From Ectocarpus siliculosus (taxonomy: Eukaryota > Sar > Phaeophyceae > Ectocarpales > Ectocarpaceae): a stretch of DNA of 64,000 nt. The stretch covers positions 599,077 through 663,076 of the forward strand of contig FN649750.1 of NCBI GenBank assembly GCA_000310025.1, given 5' to 3'. The position numbers were made by a program, and so were the translations under genes. Shown here piece after piece: positions 11,850 to 22,031 of this stretch (within the stretch, counting starts at the first letter, position 1; every line of letters starts with the position of its first letter). The notes under the pieces are model-generated. The model did not search any database, was not told where the DNA came from, and worked only from the letters and a program-made list of their open reading frames with translations.

Positions 11850-12528
11850 AGTATGTCGGTAGCCCATGATGGATGGGCAGTGTCCATCAGCTGCCCACGA
11901 TGGGCTGCCCACAACAAAGGCTGCCCAACAAAGGCTGCCCATGGGCTCCCCACCATTTCCTTCCCTGCCAATCAGCTGCCAACGGTTCTCTGCCCATGGG
12001 CTACCCATGATCTACCCAGGATAGGCTGGCCACCAACCGCCCATGGTGGGCTGCCCATGAGCTGCCCATGGTGGGCTGCTCATCATCCACCCATCGTGGG
12101 CTGCCCGTGAGCTGCCCACGATGGGCTGCCCATGGTGGGCCGCCGATGGTGGGCTGCCCGTGAGCTGTCCACGATGGGTCGCCCATGGTGGGCAGCACAC
12201 CATGGCCATGGGCCGCCCGTCATGGATATTTTGGGCATGGACATGCCCACGAGTGACCCATGGGTGACCCATGGGCATCCCATGGGCAATGCCCATGGGA
12301 TGCCCATGGGTCACCCATGGGTCACTCGTGGGCATGTCCATGCCCAAAATATCCATGACGGGCGGCCCATGGCCATGGTGTGCTGCCCACCATGGGCGAC
12401 CCATCGTGGACAGCTCACGGGCAGCCCACCATCGGCGGCCGCCCATGGGCAGCCCATCGTGGGCAGCTCACGGGCAGCCCACGATGGGTGGATGATGAGC
12501 AGCCCACCATGGGCAGCTCATGGGCAGC
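11850..12528. repeat. CCCATGGGC element with near-perfect palindrome
   Basis: Dense GCCCATGGGC-type units. From about 12,050 to 12,528 the sequence is its own reverse complement, centre about 12,289, with only a few differences between arms of about 240 bp. Both strands therefore encode virtually the same repetitive His/Trp/Gly/Pro reading frame, which is not a gene. The right arm runs into the assembly gap. Confidence 0.85.
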
Positions 12529-12628
12529 NNNNNNNNNNNNNNNNNNNNNNNNNNNNNNNNNNNNNNNNNNNNNNNNNNNNNNNNNNNNNNNNNNNNNNNN
12601 NNNNNNNNNNNNNNNNNNNNNNNNNNNN
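12529..12628. other. Assembly gap (100 N)
   Basis: Exactly 100 N, the conventional unknown-size spacer. It falls between two palindromes, where assemblers commonly break. Confidence 0.98.
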
Positions 12629-12970
12629 AACGGCACTTGTACGCCCGGGATTCTTCGCGGATTTTGTGTGCGGATGAATGATCGCATGTGCAGAGGTCTT
12701 GGAGAATGCGTAACAGTGGTGTGGTAGTCGAGCTCTCCCACATTTTCTACAGTTTCACAAACGGCCCATGGGGCACCCATGGGTCACCCATGGGCAACAA
12801 ACGCCCCATGGGTGCCCCATGGGTGCCCCATGGGCCGTTTGTGAAACTGTAGAAAATGTGGGAGACCCCGACTACCACACCCCTGTTACCCATTCTCCAA
12901 GACCTCTGCACATCCGATCATTCATCCGCACACAAAATCCGCGAAGAATCCCGGGCGTACAAGTGCCGTT
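12629..12970. repeat. Second palindrome including Helitron coding flank
   Basis: Bases 12,629-12,775 are the reverse complement of 12,830-12,970 with several scattered mismatches; centre about 12,800. Each arm has a CCCATGGGC core, a border ACAGTTTCACAAACGG, then sequence of the Helitron exon. The left arm is thus an inverted duplicate of coding sequence present once in sense at about 12,870-12,970. Confidence 0.85.
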
Positions 12971-14416
12971 CCAACTTCGCGTCAATCAATGTCGAAGGCG
13001 GAGAACTAAAACGGATGTTTGGCGATCATCTGTTGTCCGTCCAAGGACGGTGAGTTACCGTGCAATATTTCTACTTTACATTATTAAATAGTGTATAATT
13101 TACTACGGTACATTTTAAACATGTTAACGTTTTGTATGTCAATACACAGCGCATTTCGCCTTGCAACCAACAACGTCTCTGCAAAGAATTGATTATTTTT
13201 AGTTATTTACCGACTCTCCTTTCCATCCCCGTGTAAATTGCAGGACTTACCACTCAGTGAGGGAAAACTCGCATTCGAATGTTCAGTGGCTACTGCACGA
13301 CCCCAACTACAACTAACTTCCTCGACGAAGCCATCATGACGAACATACGGACGGCTTTACAACAGGTTTCGCCGTACATTGGCCGCCTTAAGGCTGCAAT
13401 GAACGACCGGCGAGTGCGGCGTGTACAAACGCAGTTACATGTTTTACTTCCTTCCTATGGATACCACACACTTCCATATGTCTCATCAATATCTGTTTCA
13501 TTTAACACCACCCCAGACGAAAGCTATGTCCGCGTTGCAATACACTTATTTGTAAAACAAACCTCGCAAAAATTCGAAAAAACATGTCTTCTCTTTCTAC
13601 GCCTATCGCCGTAGGACTCGATCCAGAGCAATATCCAACTCCTTGGCGTTTTGTCACCTGGAGTTCCATTTGCGGAAAGAATGGCTGTCGACACATGCGC
13701 GAGAGGTGTCATGCCACGGGACAGAGCAGCAGTGACCAGGACGCTTACCGTGGAGAAACGTCATCTCCGCTTACGACAACGACTACTTTCGGGTAACGTT
13801 CCCATTGCATTTCCCACACGGCGGGGCATCCGGCTGGCACGTTGCCATGAAAAGCACAGCTGGGAATAAAATCGCGCTCGCACAATGGGCAACACAATTG
13901 TTGGTACGGGAACCCCGGTTTCAACAACTGGACCCCTTAGTGAACGAATTCCTCATCGACGTGTTCAGCTGCATTGAGGATCAACGACTCACCTTTGATG
14001 CACATAACCGAGACAAGTACCACACGTTATTACACCGCAATTCGGCGGTGCCACGGATACCAAGGTCCCTCGGGACTACACCTGCCCCAGTCGATAGAGT
14101 CCAGCTGCAATGGTGGATTTGCAGATCATGCGAAAAAACTCACGGAACCGATGGCACTTCGGGCCGCCGTCATTATTCGCTACAGCCACATGCAACACTG
14201 TGGGTGGACTTCGATTTTTTGTATACATATTTATTTTTCATCTTGCCCATGTATTACACGTAATTTCTTCCCCTACACCATTCTGTGTCTCCATGACAAA
14301 TATCGCTTTACTCAACTCCTTTATTGCTATCAACACAGGAGTGTCCGGATATCAAATTCGACCGGGCCAAACTCTGCGCACGTGTTTTCAAGCAGAAACT
14401 GGATGTCCTTCAGCAG
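12870..14416 (+). pseudogene. Helitron replication protein, Helitron_like_N region
   Basis: Exon to 13,049 (…SNFASINVEGGE…LLSVQG), intron 13,050-13,243 (GTGAGT…GCAG), then TYHSVRENSHSNVQWLLHDP. A frameshift near 13,312 leads to LDEAIMTNIRTALQQVSPYI. At 13,750-13,990 come AYDNDYFRVTFPLHFPHG, GWH and LVNEFLIDVFSCIEDQRL, matching the Helitron N-terminal pattern Y-D-PLLFPHGE-GWH then FQQY-VD-IE--RL. A last exon at 14,339-14,416 ends ARVFKQKLDVLQQ, like the Helitron RPDL-ARVFK-KLD-LL segment. A TGA at about 13,733, the frameshift and the missing HUH and helicase parts show it is dead. The first part of the protein lies at 3,780-4,216. Confidence 0.7.
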
Positions 14417-14655
14417 GTGAGCAGTAATTTCTTCGTCGACTCCCTTGTGTATCCCGGTTATTGACAATTAAACCTTTACATCAACATTCCTCATCGTGTG
14501 TGCAAGTAGCAAACACTCGATTACAAGAAATAACTTCGCAATGCCCGTTTGTTTCAACACAACAGGAGAAATAAGGGAAGCTGTATGTATCTGTACTGCG
14601 CATCTGGGATGCTAAGCCGTGACTTACAATGACGACGCGAACGTACCGTAGGAAT
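14417..14655. other. Right end of the insertion, no gene seen
   Basis: Between the last Helitron-like exon and the resumption of CTL exon 7. Ends in CTAG at 14,656-14,659. Confidence 0.4.
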
Positions 14656-14737
14656 CTAGGGGCCGTCTGCCACGCTTACATCTACGCCATCTGCTTCATC
14701 GGCATGTACGGGTTGGACTTCTCGGAAGGTGCGGCGC

Positions 14738-14805
14738 CGCACCCAATCTGCCCGTGGGCAGCCCATGGGTATCCCATCGCCTGCCCATGGGCGCAACCCG
14801 GCTCA
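14738..14805. repeat. CCCATGGGC-family remnant in CTL-A intron 7
   Basis: A shortened copy at the same intron position as the one in copy B (29,165-29,275). It begins with the same CGCACCCAATCT flank, so the insertion predates the gene duplication. Confidence 0.75.
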
Positions 14806-15827
14806 CACTCGTGGTTCGGAGTGTCGTCCCACGTGGAGCACAGAACACTTGGGTTATGAGCCATCTCTGAGGCTCAGGGCCAAGTCTCTCCCAGGCCCCC
14901 GTGGCTTTAGATAGTTGGCTTTCTTTTGCTGACGGAGCGCTGCACGGTGCGGGGAGCCAAGGCGACACCCGTTCATCTTTCCGAACAGGCTTGAGACCTT
15001 CAGCGAACCAGACAGTATTGACTGATCTAATGATTCGATTTCGGTTGCTAATGGTCTCATGATTGCCGCGTGAAGGGTGGCTCATGCGCTGTAAATCCGC
15101 ACTTCACTCGTCTGGCCTGCGCCTCTTCCCCATACAACCAGCCATGAACAACGAGGTATGAGTGATGCCTGGTATTCAGTAACAAATATCTGTGCACTCT
15201 CTAGGCAATGACCGGAGCGTCTGTCCGTCTGTCCCGATGCCGGAACTTTTCTTTTGCGAGCAGCCCTTCGGCGGGGGCACGAGATGTTTTTTCAGACGCG
15301 CGGGATAACTATGAACGCTCATAATCGCATTGGCAAGCTCGGGCTGTTAATCCTCTCCATGGCCCTGATAACTTCCTACATCGTGGTGCGCGATATCCTG
15401 GTGAAGTTGACGGCCGCCGCCCTGTTCAACGGCTCCAACATGGTCGAGGTCGTGGCGGTTGTCTTGGTGGGGGAGGCGGTGTGCTTCTCGACCCCCATAT
15501 CCGTCTTGTGCGCCGGCAAAATTGCCGTCTTTGTCTGCTTTGTACAGGTGGGGGATAAAGGTTTGCACCTATATGTACTGATTTGTGAATCCTTCCCCAG
15601 AACCTCAGGAAATGTCTTTGGGCTGTAAGACCATGTGCGTACGTCAGTGTCAATCACCCGCGTGAAAATATTTCACTTGCTCTCATGAAAGTTACTGTGA
15701 ATAGTGGCGGCAACCGTGCTTTCATTGTGCTTCTCCCTCTCGCTTTCGCTTCAAGTGGGACTGCACAATATATATACCGCCACAAGTCGTTGTTTCCAAT
15801 CTTGAAAGATTCGAAGCCCAACGTTTT

Positions 15828-16899
15828 AGACCCTTCTTTATGGAAACATAATCTTGCAAATAAATCTTGGCATTTTGACCCCAAGATTGGCTCATAATCT
15901 ATCTCCGCCAAGATTTGCAGTATCGCGAGTTATGGGGGAAATATGTTGAATGTTGAAAAAGCGGCGTGTTGTGCCTCTCTTCTGCTTGAAGTTGATAAAG
16001 GCACAACGGCTCTTGGGCCACAGAAAATGCCACGGTGTGGCGAAAAGCGAGCATGACGCAGTTGTAGAAGGGCCGTCCCTCCCCCAGCTGTAGTGCCTCA
16101 ACACTATGGGTGAATACTAGCGATGGGCGCCTACCTGGGGTGCAAAATAGAAGCCGTTGCCCACGAGCTCATGTCAAGCGGAGAAACAAAGTTGTTCCAT
16201 TGTTGTCCAACTGACAAGAAAGTACATCAACCCGAAGCCGATGACACCCGTGCACGTATCTCACTATGTAGCAGGCGTACCGAGATCAAACCTCCGGCGC
16301 TGTCATCTGCACTCACGGATCTGGCTCGGATGCAAACGGATTGGGTGTGGGGTGATTCGATGAAGAGATAGAAGCGTCGCACACGATAGAGCTGTGTTGG
16401 CAAAACGTTCGTCCTCCTCTATTTTTCTACTTCAAAATAAAGTACTCTTTGAACGGTCCCTCGACAGACTGGTGATGATGCACGTGGAACGAGCCAGAGG
16501 GCCAGAGGGCAAATACGCATTTTTTTCGCGCGCCTTGGTCGTTTTCGTTCGCCGTCGGCGCCCGTGGTGCCGAAACAGTAGTGACGCCAGGGTGCGTTAG
16601 AGACCCTTGCGAGTGTGCCACGTGCAGATTTCATGGCGTTATGGACGATTAGGTTGACTGACCTACGGTGATCGCCCCGCACCCAGGCAAGATTTGTTAC
16701 GCCGCCTCAAGATTTGTCGGAAGGCTCGTTTCGATAGATCTTGGGTCAAGATTTGTTCGAAAGGGCAGATTTCGGGCTTCGAGAAATCTTGGCCTAGATA
16801 AATCGGAAGATTTCGCTCCCATAAATCGTGAAACTGGCAGATCTTGGCCAAGATCAAGATTTATCGACAAGATTTCGTTCCCATAAATCGGGGTCTGAC
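15828..16899. mobile_element. 1.07-kb TIR element in CTL-A intron 8
   Basis: Copy B has a clean empty site: its intron reads CCCAACGTTTGACTGATT where copy A is split between CCCAACGTTT and GACTGACG. The inserted ends are imperfect inverted repeats: left AGACCC then TTTATGGAAAC, AATCTTG, ATAAATCTTG; right, inverted, AGACCCCGATTTATGGGAAC, AATCTTG, ATAAATCTTG. Several internal CCAAGATTT/AAATCTTGG motifs cluster at both ends. No transposase seen. The target-site duplication is unclear, at most one or two bases. Confidence 0.75.
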
Positions 16900-17146
16900 T
16901 GACGCCACGTGGTTGTTTATGCGCCGTCCTTGGTTTGCTCGTTCCGCTGCTCAGGACCCTGAGGCGCTCGCCAACAACCATGGCAGCCAGACGTACGACG
17001 ATCTCTCAAGAGAGTGGCAGAAGAAGCAGATGGACCGCCCCGGGGTGACCAGCAGCAACATCCCCCCCGTGCCGATCGCGACCAGCCCCGAGATGGTTGA
17101 GATAAACGACCACCGGGCCACCACCCACACCGAATATCAAGTCTGA

Positions 17147-17975
17147 TACATCGGAAACGTTTCGGTGGATGCCGATATTACGAACAATGATGAGAAGCAC
17201 GGCGCCCGCGCCCCGTCCGGTCGCTACAACAACAACAACAATGCGTCTGTGTCAACGGTTTTGTTTGAAGTGTACGAGTAAAATAGCGAAGCGTTAAAAC
17301 CTGAGCGGAGGAGAAAATCCCTTCTCAATGACACAGCAAGACGGAGTATTGGTCCTCGCGACTAGACTAAAATATGCAGCGAGAAAAGAAATCGTCAATG
17401 GGGTTGAGAGGATAGCGGCACCTGATTGATCACCTACATATGTAGTTGAGCAGCTGCTAATTCGGCCATGAAAACTGATTTTTCCGCCTCGATAAACGGG
17501 TCTGGAAGGGTAGGAAATGGCATGCCGATGGCGGTGGTCCGCCGTTATCACCGTCAACAGCATCGACCGTGCGCCCTTTTGGATATTTTCAAGATTTCCG
17601 TGAACGTTCTTCTTCGGATACTCGGCGTTCTCCTGCAATCACCCATGACTTCCCGTTCCGTCTCTCTGCCTCCCGCTTTATAGTTTGCTGGTCCTGGACA
17701 TGCCGCCCTCACGACCCCGGTAGCAACTTTGCGGTATGGGCGAACGGGAAGTACGACTTCGAGTGTTTCACCCCAGCACACCTCGTCGTCTCGAGCTGCG
17801 TACGGAAGGAGCATCTATGCCGTAAAACAAGGCCTGTTCCACACATGGTTCTCCTTCTCTTTGACTCTTCGCGGCTTTCGCTGTCCCAGACCGCCCGCGC
17901 CGCACTAGTGTCGCCACCGCTGCCTTTGGTTTCCTCTGCTGCCTTTCACGTGCTGACTGCACCAACGCCATCGAT
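17147..17975 (+). repeat. Duplicated 3' flank of CTL-A
   Basis: Matches 30,510-31,345 in patches: a CAACAACAA-rich 3' UTR-like segment, then CATGCCGATGGCGGTG…GGATATT and TTCGCGGCTTTCGCTGTCC. This puts the right end of the segmental duplication about 0.8 kb past the stop codon. No gene recognised. Confidence 0.7.
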
Positions 17976-19048
17976 CATCGGGATTGGACGGTGATACCCA
18001 CTGTTTATACCCACTGTTTTCTGCTCCTTAGGTACGGGAGAGTAGTCAGGACCCGTCTGCTGCAGGAAAGACTTCTCCAGTCGAACAAAAACTGCCTCCA
18101 CGAGGCCACGCTCTGGAACAAGGACCCATGCATTGGCACCCATTCTTGTGTCTCGTTGTCGGGTCCTTCATTTCCACATTCATGTGGGGACCTGCCCCCG
18201 TGGCTACCGCCTGTACCTGGCACCTTTTTTTTTTTACCCTTCCTCCGCTCTGCACTACATAGCATATAGCCGGTTGACAATAGGTATGCACTTTTCCGGG
18301 AACGGGGTGTACTCTTCTCAAATCCTTCCTGCGTTTGTTGGCAACGGAATTCATGCGTTGAGCAGTTTTGATGTCTGAAGAAGCTGTACCATACGTTGTT
18401 TGACGATACGGCAACGTTCGACAAAATCAGGGCCACTTGTGATCCTGAATATTACTGTAACGGGTTCTACTCCTAACTGTCGCAACAACATATACATGCT
18501 GACCACCGGTTTCCTCGAGGCCTTACAGAGGCTGGCCGTTCGATACCCATCGGGGAATATGTGTTTCCGTACGCCACTCAAATGGTGGCCCAAATGTCGG
18601 AAACCGGTCATTGATCGTAAATCGTCGTCGGCTGAGAGATGGCCGTTGTACGTCAACCCCGTTCCCCCTGACTCCCTTTTCCCCACCACCCCGTTCAGCC
18701 CGGTCAGCAGCAAGCGCATCCATGAGGTATTTGCTGCGGGGTCACGTTAAGACCGCCCGAAGTCGACGTCCCTGATGATCATGCCCCCCCCTGGAGTTCA
18801 TCTCGTTGCATCTGTTTTTGTCCACAACATCTCTCACGGAGCATAGGCCCGATCTTGTGGTGCCACTCTTCTGATGGACCCCGACAAAACAACCTGGGGT
18901 CTGCTTTATTCTTCTCCTCGAATCTACGGTAATGATCACTCGCACATATTGCTTGAGCAACAAAATCGTCGATGTCTCCCAAGGACGAATCTGTCATGCA
19001 GCAACGAACCGTGAGTGTGTGTCGTATATCTCGTCGCTGTCGATCTCA
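17976..19048. other. No gene recognised
   Basis: Several ORFs of 100-140 codons on both strands around 18.0-18.75 kb overlap one another; none has a recognisable motif or clear splice support. Confidence 0.4.
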
Positions 19049-19259
19049 TCATACGTGATGCTCGGTGTGGGTGGTGACCCGGCCGTTCAACTCAACCATC
19101 TTGGGGTTGCTCGCGAGCGGCACGTGGGGGGGTGTCGCTGCTGGCAGTCCCGGGGCACCCGATTTGCCTCTGTTGCCACGCCCCCGAGAGGTCGCCGTAA
19201 GTCTGGCGGGCGTGGTTGTTGGTGAGAGCCTCAGGGTCCTGAACAGCAGAAGAACGAAC
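19049..19259 (-). pseudogene. CTL exon 9 fragment, copy C (inverted)
   Basis: On the minus strand the acceptor GCTGTTCAG is followed by DPEALTNNHARQTYGDLSGA, matching exon 9 of both other copies, and the end reads VTTHTEHHV then a stop at 19,049-19,051. The two halves are in different frames because of one indel at a C-run near 19,130. No other exon of this copy lies nearby, so it is a stranded fragment. Confidence 0.8.
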
Positions 19260-19423
19260 AACCAAGGGCAGGGAGAAAATTGTCACGCATGCGTGAGTCT
19301 GACAACCTAGAGTGAGCCTAGACGATTCGCTCCGAGCTCCAGCGCCAACTTGGAACGCGACTTGACAAGCCAAGTGTGCACAAGTGAAGGCTGCAGTTTT
19401 GATTCGTCTCCTTAGTTGTCGAA

Positions 19424-19449
19424 ACCCTAACCCTTACCCTAACCCTAGA
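19424..19449 (-). repeat. Interstitial CCCTAA tract
   Basis: CCCTAACCCTTACCCTAACC, one imperfect unit; opposite orientation to the 11,320 tract. Confidence 0.7.
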
Positions 19450-20936
19450 GCCGGAACACAACGTCCTCAACTTCCTTGTTTCTCAGACAAGCATGATTTT
19501 CTTCTTCTGTCTCGAGCCACCGGCCCGAAGGCTGAATCTGGCGTCTTTTCGTCTCACTGGAGGATCGGTCGGTCTTGTAGTGTTTGTCGGGGAATTGCAA
19601 GGTGGGTTTGTCCACGAAAATCGAAACCCAAAGGAGGCGTAAACACGGCGGGCTACAAGGTTTATTATTCAGTATGCATTATTTCTGGTTCAGGTGCCAA
19701 ATACTTCCTGGGGCACCTGTTGCTCCAGTTTCATGATATCCAGATTGAGCTGGGCTTCGCATCCCCCAATATCATATCTATCTCATCTGATTGTGTGATT
19801 GCACCAATAGATTATACAGAGATTTCCTCGATCAAGCGTAGTCACGACGATAGACTCCGATATGATCTCCCGTCTTCTTCGACCGTCAAACCCAAAAATA
19901 ATCCTAACCCAAAAATAATACCCGAAGTATGATTATTTTTTACGTACTACATTGTTGTCCTCTCTTGCCATCTCTTACTCTACCATATAGCACCGTTGTC
20001 TCTCATCATCTTGGTGACACACGTTTGGTCATTCTAGCCTTAAATGATGGACTGATCTTTACTACAATGATCACTGCGTCTTGCAGTTTTCCCAAGTTGT
20101 CTTCGACAACACGTTCACAGCTCACTACTGCTGTTTCTCTTGCCTTCTCTTCTATTGTTTCGATGACATCATCGATGCTTTTCTTACCGTGTTCCAGTCT
20201 ACTTCATTTATTGTCCAATCTATTTCTCATACTCTCTCCCCAACTATCCGTCAACATCTCAGCCTTAATGGTTGGGACCTTCGGTTTTTACCCTGGTAAA
20301 ACCAATCTATCATAAATGATTCGGCTCGGTGCGAAAGACGGAATCATTTCCTCACACATCAGCGTTCGCTGTACCCGCATTTTATGCAAGGTATTTAACC
20401 TACAGTAGATGTAGCAAAACACGATTGATTCTGATGCTTCTTGTTGGCAAATAAGTTGCCAATCCGTGCCGTAAGGTTTGTTTCCTTTGAGTCTTATTTC
20501 GATAGCCTCTCTTTTTTCCCTTTCTCTCGTCTTCATCGAATGTCTGCATAAACTCTTTTCCTAGGTACTTCGTTTTCATCAAAATCATTAAGATTCAAAG
20601 CTGGTTTTATTCCATCTGTACAATAATCAGTTGCTTTCGTCGTTGGAGATGAATCCAGATCCCGTCTCCGAGATGTCCGCGTCCATATTGATTGTAGTAC
20701 AGTTAGTTGTTGATGTCGTCCTGGTATCTACAGTAGTAGTCTTGTCAGTAAATGTCGTTCTCGTTCTGACTTGTTGTTGATTGGTTGTTGTTGTCGTTCT
20801 TGGTATCTTTGTTGTCCAGGTTGTCTCTGCCTTGACCTTCTTGGTAGTGGTTGGTGCAGTCGTCGCACCAACCTCCTCGTGTTGTCCGTATTGACTACTG
20901 CTGTACATCTGAAACCGTCAACATATCTGCAGTTAG
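19450..20936. other. No gene recognised; possible copia 3' LTR within
   Basis: Lies downstream, on the minus strand, of the copia remnant. A Thr-rich minus-strand ORF at 20,627-20,908 reflects ACA/ACAAC-rich composition. An LTR could begin on the minus strand at TGTACAGCAGTAGTC (20,909) but no matching second copy was found. Confidence 0.35.
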
Positions 20937-21700
20937 TTATGTTCCGCCGCATGAAGGGATGAAGTCTCCTATTTCGTAGATAGATCCTCCATGCTCTTGA
21001 ACCATTGTTCTCAGCTTGACGAATTGAACACGGTCCAGATGCTTGGTCAGCATGTCTGCCAGCTGCTCTTCACTCCTCACGGACTTCATTCCGCACAATA
21101 TTTCCCTAGTTGACGTTCTGGCGAAGTAGCCGACAAACATGCTGCGGCCTCCAAACACAGAGGTTCCTCCTGTGCTCAGTGCTCCCTCCCGTGGAACCCG
21201 AATGAAGCGGGATGTTGCCGCATGGAAACCCAAGTTCCGATAGTACACCTTACAGATAAATGGTTTCCCTCGCTGCTGTAGCCATTGCGATGATCGCCGC
21301 ATGTACACTTGATTGAGCTGTTAGCTTCCTTCCGCACACTTTGATGATGCTGCACTGATGATGCCTCCTGCTAGAATGAACAGGTATCCTGTAGAACGTT
21401 TCTGGAGTCAGTCTCTCGCTCGATCCAGCGAAGCTTGCGTCACAGTAAGTAGCACTGTACAGGTCCCGTTCAGTTGTCCGAGGCGCTCCTGACCTTTAGT
21501 GGCATATCCGGGCATCCTCGAAGGTATCGCAGCACTTTCTTTGCTCCGACCTATCTATGTTGGTTGGTAGGCTTGTTCATCCCTCCGCACACCGCATATA
21601 TATCCAATCTCCACCTTGTCGTGTTAGTCAAGAAGAGTATAGACTTCCGACTTTCCCTGGTATGCATACTGTAGAGGGTCTTGTCCTCGTATATTTAGCA
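20937..21700 (-). pseudogene. Ty1/copia polyprotein remnant, RT end to RNase H
   Basis: Minus-strand pieces in order, with frameshifts and stops between them: LLYLTNTT…YAV, GAKKVLRYLRGCPDMPL, YCDASFAGS, STGYLFILAGGIISAASSK, KLTAQSSVHAAIIAMATAAR, LSTGGTSVFGGRSMFV, then SEEQLADMLTKHLDRVQF. This is the copia order GCLLYL-RPDI, KRVLRYLKGT, DADWAG, TSGYVF-GG-SW-SK, SSTEAEY, SEEQ-AD-LTK-L. The catalytic acidic residue expected in the SSTEAE motif is replaced by VHAA. Inactive. Confidence 0.85.
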
Positions 21701-21792
21701 TTTTCCGGCTCTCGTTCAATTTCTTGCCCACATCCTGGAGTCCCCACTGGTTTGCAGTCCGTCTTCGCTACCTGTACCGTAGTCTAGACACT

Positions 21793-22031
21793 ATGTTCAT
21801 GACAAATTTGTGTTGGCTCATTGTGGCTCACGGTGATTTCTTCATCGTTCTGAGAAAGCTGGAGAAGGCAGCGGGCGCGTTCAAGTCCAAGCAGAGCGGG
21901 ATCTTGTGCAGCCCCGCGGAGGGCGAAGCATTGCCGGACACCATTGCCAACGGCCTAAGGAACTCGCTCGGGGCTATCCGAGAACTACTACTGCTGTACA
22001 GCCGTGCTGTTTGTGAGATGCGGGAACACTA
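21793..22031 (+). other. Exon-like open segment, unknown
   Basis: Open frame with coding-like composition and an amphipathic pattern (RKLEKAAGAFKSKQSG, then LRNSLGAIRELLLLYS). No clear acceptor or donor frames it and no family is recognised. Confidence 0.3.

Larger units (their letters stand above)
2831..14661 (+). mobile_element. 11.8-kb composite insertion in CTL-A exon 7 (Helitron-derived)
   Basis: Alignment with copy B exon 7 (28,973-29,151) breaks after AAGGCT at 2,830 and resumes at GCCGTC, 14,662. The insert contains a decayed Helitron replication-protein N-terminus in the same orientation as the host gene, with younger repeats nested inside. The last bases before homology resumes are CTAG (14,656-14,659), the usual Helitron 3' tetranucleotide, but the next base is G rather than the expected T, and 96 bp of target is missing, so the exact termini are unproven. 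No HUH nickase motif or helicase domain was found: the element is truncated. Confidence 0.7.
463..17146 (+). pseudogene. CTL/SLC44-family membrane protein copy A, exon 7 disrupted
   Basis: This is a paralogue of the complete CTL gene at 23,306-30,509. Exons seen: 463-645 (exon 4), 1,045-1,221 (5), 1,642-1,940 (6), 2,815-2,830 plus 14,662-14,728 (7, broken), 15,261-15,547 (8) and 16,955-17,146 (9, TGA stop). All have AG/GT borders and the same phases as copy B. Exons 4, 5, 6, 8 and 9 are open with no stop or frameshift; exon 6 keeps the family segment TVAGSVASWWFSP. Exon 7 lacks 96 bp (32 codons) and carries an 11.8-kb insertion instead. Exon 4 encodes 61 codons against 55 in copy B and is strongly diverged in its membrane segments. 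Exons 1-3 would lie left of the window. Intact frames around one gross lesion suggest recent inactivation; removal of the whole insertion by splicing would still lose conserved residues. Confidence 0.85.

Noticed and set aside
12012-12677. 144- and 181-codon ORFs with nearly identical protein on opposite strands
   Set aside because: Produced by the palindrome around 12,289; one even runs through the N gap.
20627-20908. Thr-rich 93-codon minus-strand ORF
   Set aside because: Driven by ACA/ACAAC composition; no motif, and it lies where a copia 3' end or LTR is expected.
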